DNA of 64,000 nucleotides from an uncultured Kineothrix sp. (GTDB taxonomy: Bacteria; Bacillota; Clostridia; Lachnospirales; Lachnospiraceae): assembly GCA_910588855.1 (NCBI GenBank), contig CAJUSR010000006.1, positions 1-64,000 of the forward strand, written 5' to 3'. Position 1 is the stretch's first letter; each line of letters begins with the position of its first letter. Of the stretch, positions 61,726 through 64,000 are shown piece by piece. The translations under genes were made by a program, and so were the position numbers. The notes under the pieces are model-generated. The model made no database searches and was not told the origin of the DNA. It saw only the letters and a list, made by a program, of their open reading frames with translations.

Positions 61726-63096
61726 CTACTCTTTCTTTTCTACAGACAATGTAATTTCCCTAAGTCCTTCCAGCTTTTCCAACTCTTCCAGTTTTGATTT
61801 TTTCAACCGGACTTGCTCCATTTCCCCGGGTGTCATGATTCTTTTATTTACCTGCATGACTATAGTGTCATTTAACCGGACAACCAGTCTGGCATCCCTG
61901 AAAACATCCCCCACCCGGAAGCGGATGACCTGTTCCTCCTGCATATATGCAAGGCGTATCGAAGACGGAACCGTATAACGCACGCCGCCTTTGCATTTCA
62001 CTGCAATATCCCGGCAATCTTTTTTCTTGCTAAAGGATTCTTTGGCTTCCATTCCGCCTTCCTTATTCCTCTGCCCCCCTGCCTTCCCTTCCTTTTCCTC
62101 CGCTAATGCATGTTGGATATAAAAGGCGGCATACCGGCCGGCATTTGCCGACTCCTCCGATACATAATCCACCAAATCATGGACGTGAAGCACATTGCCA
62201 CAGGCGAACACCCCGGAGACAGTAGTTTCCATACTTTCGTTTACCACAGGACCGGAAGTTGCCGGGTTCAATGCTACCCCCATATCCGACGACAACTCGT
62301 TTTCCGGTATCAGACCGCAGGAAAGGAGAAGGGTATCGCAGCTTATATATTCCTCTGTTCCCGGAACCGGCCTGCGGTTGCCGTCCACTTTCGCAACCGT
62401 CACCCCCTTTACCCTTTCCCTGCCGTCAATATCAATTACGGTATGGCTCAACTTCAACGGAATTTCATAGTCATCCAGACATTGTACAATATTCCGTTTC
62501 AGTCCGCCGGAATAGGGCATTAATTCCGCTACTAATTTCACCTTTGCCCCCTCCAGAGTCATGCGCCTTGCCATAATCAGGCCGATATCGCCGGAGCCCA
62601 AAATAACTACCTCTTTCCCCGGCATTCTGCCTTCTATATTTACATAATGCTGCGCCGTTCCTGCAGAATAGATACCGGCAGGGCGATAACCGGGGATATT
62701 CAATGCGCCTCTTGGGCGTTCTCTGCAGCCCATCGCCAATATGACCGCTCTTGCCTCGATTTCAAATACACCTTCCCGCCGGTTCATGGCCGTAATCCTT
62801 TTCTTTCCATCCTCCCCCGCCTGAATATTCACAACAATCGTATCCGGCATACATGGAATACCCATTTCTTCTACCTGTGCAATATACCTTGCCGCATATT
62901 CCGGTCCCGTCAATTCTTCTTTAAATGTATGCAGCCCAAATCCATTATGGATGCATTGGTTCAAAATCCCCCCTAATTCCCCGCTGCGTTCCACGATTAA
63001 AATTTTTTCCGCTTCTATTCCTTCCATGCAGGCTGCCGCTGCTGCCGCCAGCCCCGCCGGTCCTCCGCCTACCACTACAATATCCGCATTCCGCAT
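61726..63096 (-). CDS. FAD-dependent pyridine nucleotide oxidoreductase of the glycerol operon
   Basis: This protein of about 456 residues has an N-terminal FAD-binding fold (DIVVVGGGPAGLAAAAAA) and a second dinucleotide fold (EVVILGSGDIGLIMARRM). A Cys pair in NQCIHNGF could be near the flavin. After about residue 335 comes GVFACGNVLHVHDLVD. The start at 63096 has AGAGGG six bases upstream. It probably takes electrons from the GlpA-like dehydrogenase and passes them to NAD or an acceptor (inference). Confidence 0.9.
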   Translation of the reverse strand: MRNADIVVVGGGPAGLAAAAAACMEGIEAEKILIVERSGELGGILNQCIHNGFGLHTFKEELTGPEYAARYIAQVEEMGIPCMPDTIVVNIQAGEDGKKRITAMNRREGVFEIEARAVILAMGCRERPRGALNIPGYRPAGIYSAGTAQHYVNIEGRMPGKEVVILGSGDIGLIMARRMTLEGAKVKLVAELMPYSGGLKRNIVQCLDDYEIPLKLSHTVIDIDGRERVKGVTVAKVDGNRRPVPGTEEYISCDTLLLSCGLIPENELSSDMGVALNPATSGPVVNESMETTVSGVFACGNVLHVHDLVDYVSEESANAGRYAAFYIQHALAEEKEGKAGGQRNKEGGMEAKESFSKKKDCRDIAVKCKGGVRYTVPSSIRLAYMQEEQVIRFRVGDVFRDARLVVRLNDTIVMQVNKRIMTPGEMEQVRLKKSKLEELEKLEGLREITLSVEKKE

Positions 63097-63113
63097 CCTA
63101 TTCCCTCTCATTC

Positions 63114-64000
63114 CTAATCTACCAAAAATACAGACTCCCCGCCCGCCTTCGTAATTTCTCCGATATCCTTCCCCAATTCCCTTGCCAATATTTCCACTGT
63201 CTTCGCCGAACAGAATCCTGCCTGGCATCTCCCCATCCCTGCTCTTGTGCGGCGTTTTACCCCATCCAAAGTAGTCGCCCCCAACGGTCTGTGAATTGCA
63301 TTCAGAATTTCCCCTTCCGTCACCAGTTCACAGCGACAAACCACATTGGCATAAGCAGGATTTTCTTTAACCAGCTTTTTCCTTTCTTCCTTGTCTGCAG
63401 CCGCCATAGACGGTATCCCTTGTCTTTTTGCTATAAAATCCTGCTTTCTCACGGCAGGTATTATCTCTTTGACAATTTCCGCCACATACTCCCCGATTGC
63501 CGGGGCACAGGTCAATCCCGGCGATTCTATGCCAGCCACGTCGATAAACCCTTTTGCATCTTCCGCTTCCTCAATGATAAAATCACCGCCATCCTCATGG
63601 GCGCGCAGCCCTGCAAAAGAAGTAATCACTTTTCCCATTGGCAGGAATGGAACGCTCAAGGCCCCTTTCTTCAAAACTTCCTCCAACCCAATGCCGGTAG
63701 TATTGACCCCTTCTTTCTCCTCAATGTCTACGGCCGTAGGCCCTGCCAACAAATTGCCATGAACCGTAGGTGTCACCAATACCCCCTTGCCATACTCTGT
63801 GGGAAGCTGGAAAACCGTATGGGAAACATAATCCCCTACCGTTTTGTCAAAAAGGCAATACTCACCTTTCCTCGGCAGGATATGGAACTTCCTTTCGCTT
63901 ACCATATTATGGATACTATCCGCATACACTCCCGCCGCATTAATGACAACCCGGCTAAAAAACGTCTCCGCCCCAGCCTCCAGGCGATATCCTTCCTTCT
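63114..64000 (-). CDS. GlpA-like FAD-dependent dehydrogenase (5' end beyond window)
   Basis: The frame is open to the window edge, so the N-terminal FAD fold is cut off. The visible 295 residues hold the end of a DAO-type oxidoreductase (VVINAAGVYAD, TPTVHGNLLAGPTA, GIESPGLTCAPAIGEYV) and a C-terminal BFD-like [2Fe-2S] domain (VCRCELVTEGEI, RTRAGMGRCQAGFC). It resembles anaerobic glycerol 3-phosphate dehydrogenase GlpA and the LhgO group. The glpK gene in the same unit favours glycerol 3-phosphate as substrate. Confidence 0.88.
   Translation of the reverse strand, partial: KEGYRLEAGAETFFSRVVINAAGVYADSIHNMVSERKFHILPRKGEYCLFDKTVGDYVSHTVFQLPTEYGKGVLVTPTVHGNLLAGPTAVDIEEKEGVNTTGIGLEEVLKKGALSVPFLPMGKVITSFAGLRAHEDGGDFIIEEAEDAKGFIDVAGIESPGLTCAPAIGEYVAEIVKEIIPAVRKQDFIAKRQGIPSMAAADKEERKKLVKENPAYANVVCRCELVTEGEILNAIHRPLGATTLDGVKRRTRAGMGRCQAGFCSAKTVEILARELGKDIGEITKAGGESVFLVD

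Overview
This window looks like chromosomal core DNA from a Gram-positive gut anaerobe of the Clostridia, most likely Lachnospiraceae. The pointers are moderate GC, strong AGGAGG ribosome sites, TTGACA-17-TATAAT promoters, a type III glutamine synthetase, a tetrahydrofolate riboswitch on folT, a CIRCE-controlled hrcA-grpE-dnaK-dnaJ operon, and a Bacillus-like ireB-ruvX-yrzB...mltG-trmR-trhP block. Nearly all genes lie on the minus strand. There is no prophage, CRISPR array or intact insertion sequence; the only mobile trace is the tail of a probable IS110-type transposase at the left edge.

Region by region. 1-6.6 kb: transposase remnant, two terminators, then an operon (transcribed right to left) of a PucR/CdaR-type regulator, ftsE, ftsX, an EnvC-like M23 protein, a CtpA-type protease and a lipoprotein, i.e. 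divisome-linked peptidoglycan cleavage. 6.7-10.7 kb: a divergent WecG/TagA-like protein, a YjfB-like protein, an HPr-like protein plus CPBP protease behind a palindromic operator, CvfB and an acyl-ACP thioesterase. 10.9-14.7 kb: a LytTR response regulator with two consecutive GHKL kinases and a possible small upstream ORF, then tRNA-Gln. 14.9-18.3 kb: a cysteine synthase and glutamine synthetase III with a leader terminator. 18.4-24.4 kb: the trhP-trmR-mltG(short)-ylbF-rnj-fur-yrzB-ruvX-ireB block. 24.5-31.8 kb: tRNA modification and translation genes (mtaB, thiI with its cysteine desulfurase, rsmE, prmA), a Crh-like protein, and riboswitch-controlled folT.

31.9-38.2 kb: a three-gene surface-glycan cassette (GT2 plus two GT-C type membrane proteins) divergent from an XRE regulator, with repeated AGGATAT boxes over the cassette promoter; then a DUF3048 lipoprotein. 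38.2-43.3 kb: the heat-shock operon. 43.4-48.1 kb: a PepSY lipoprotein, a protein with a histone-H1-like tail, uppP, and a patatin plus aminotransferase pair. 48.2-56.2 kb: a cellobiose-type PTS operon (IIA, IIC, two 6-phospho-beta-glucosidases, IIB) next to a LevR-family regulator. 56.4-64 kb: a chemoreceptor with phased A-tracts upstream of its promoter, MgtC, and a glycerol catabolic operon (glpK, DUF1667, FAD oxidoreductase, partial GlpA-like dehydrogenase).

The most noteworthy signals are: the LevR regulator, which has lost both its sigma-54 contact loop and its Walker B glutamate while its target operon has a near-perfect sigma-A promoter; the AGGATAT operator set at the glycan cassette; leader terminators in front of glnN and levR; a Crh-like protein keeping the Ser46 region but not His15; a dispersed repeat pair with compensating hairpins; and a tandem upstream promoter with structured RNA before the folT riboswitch.
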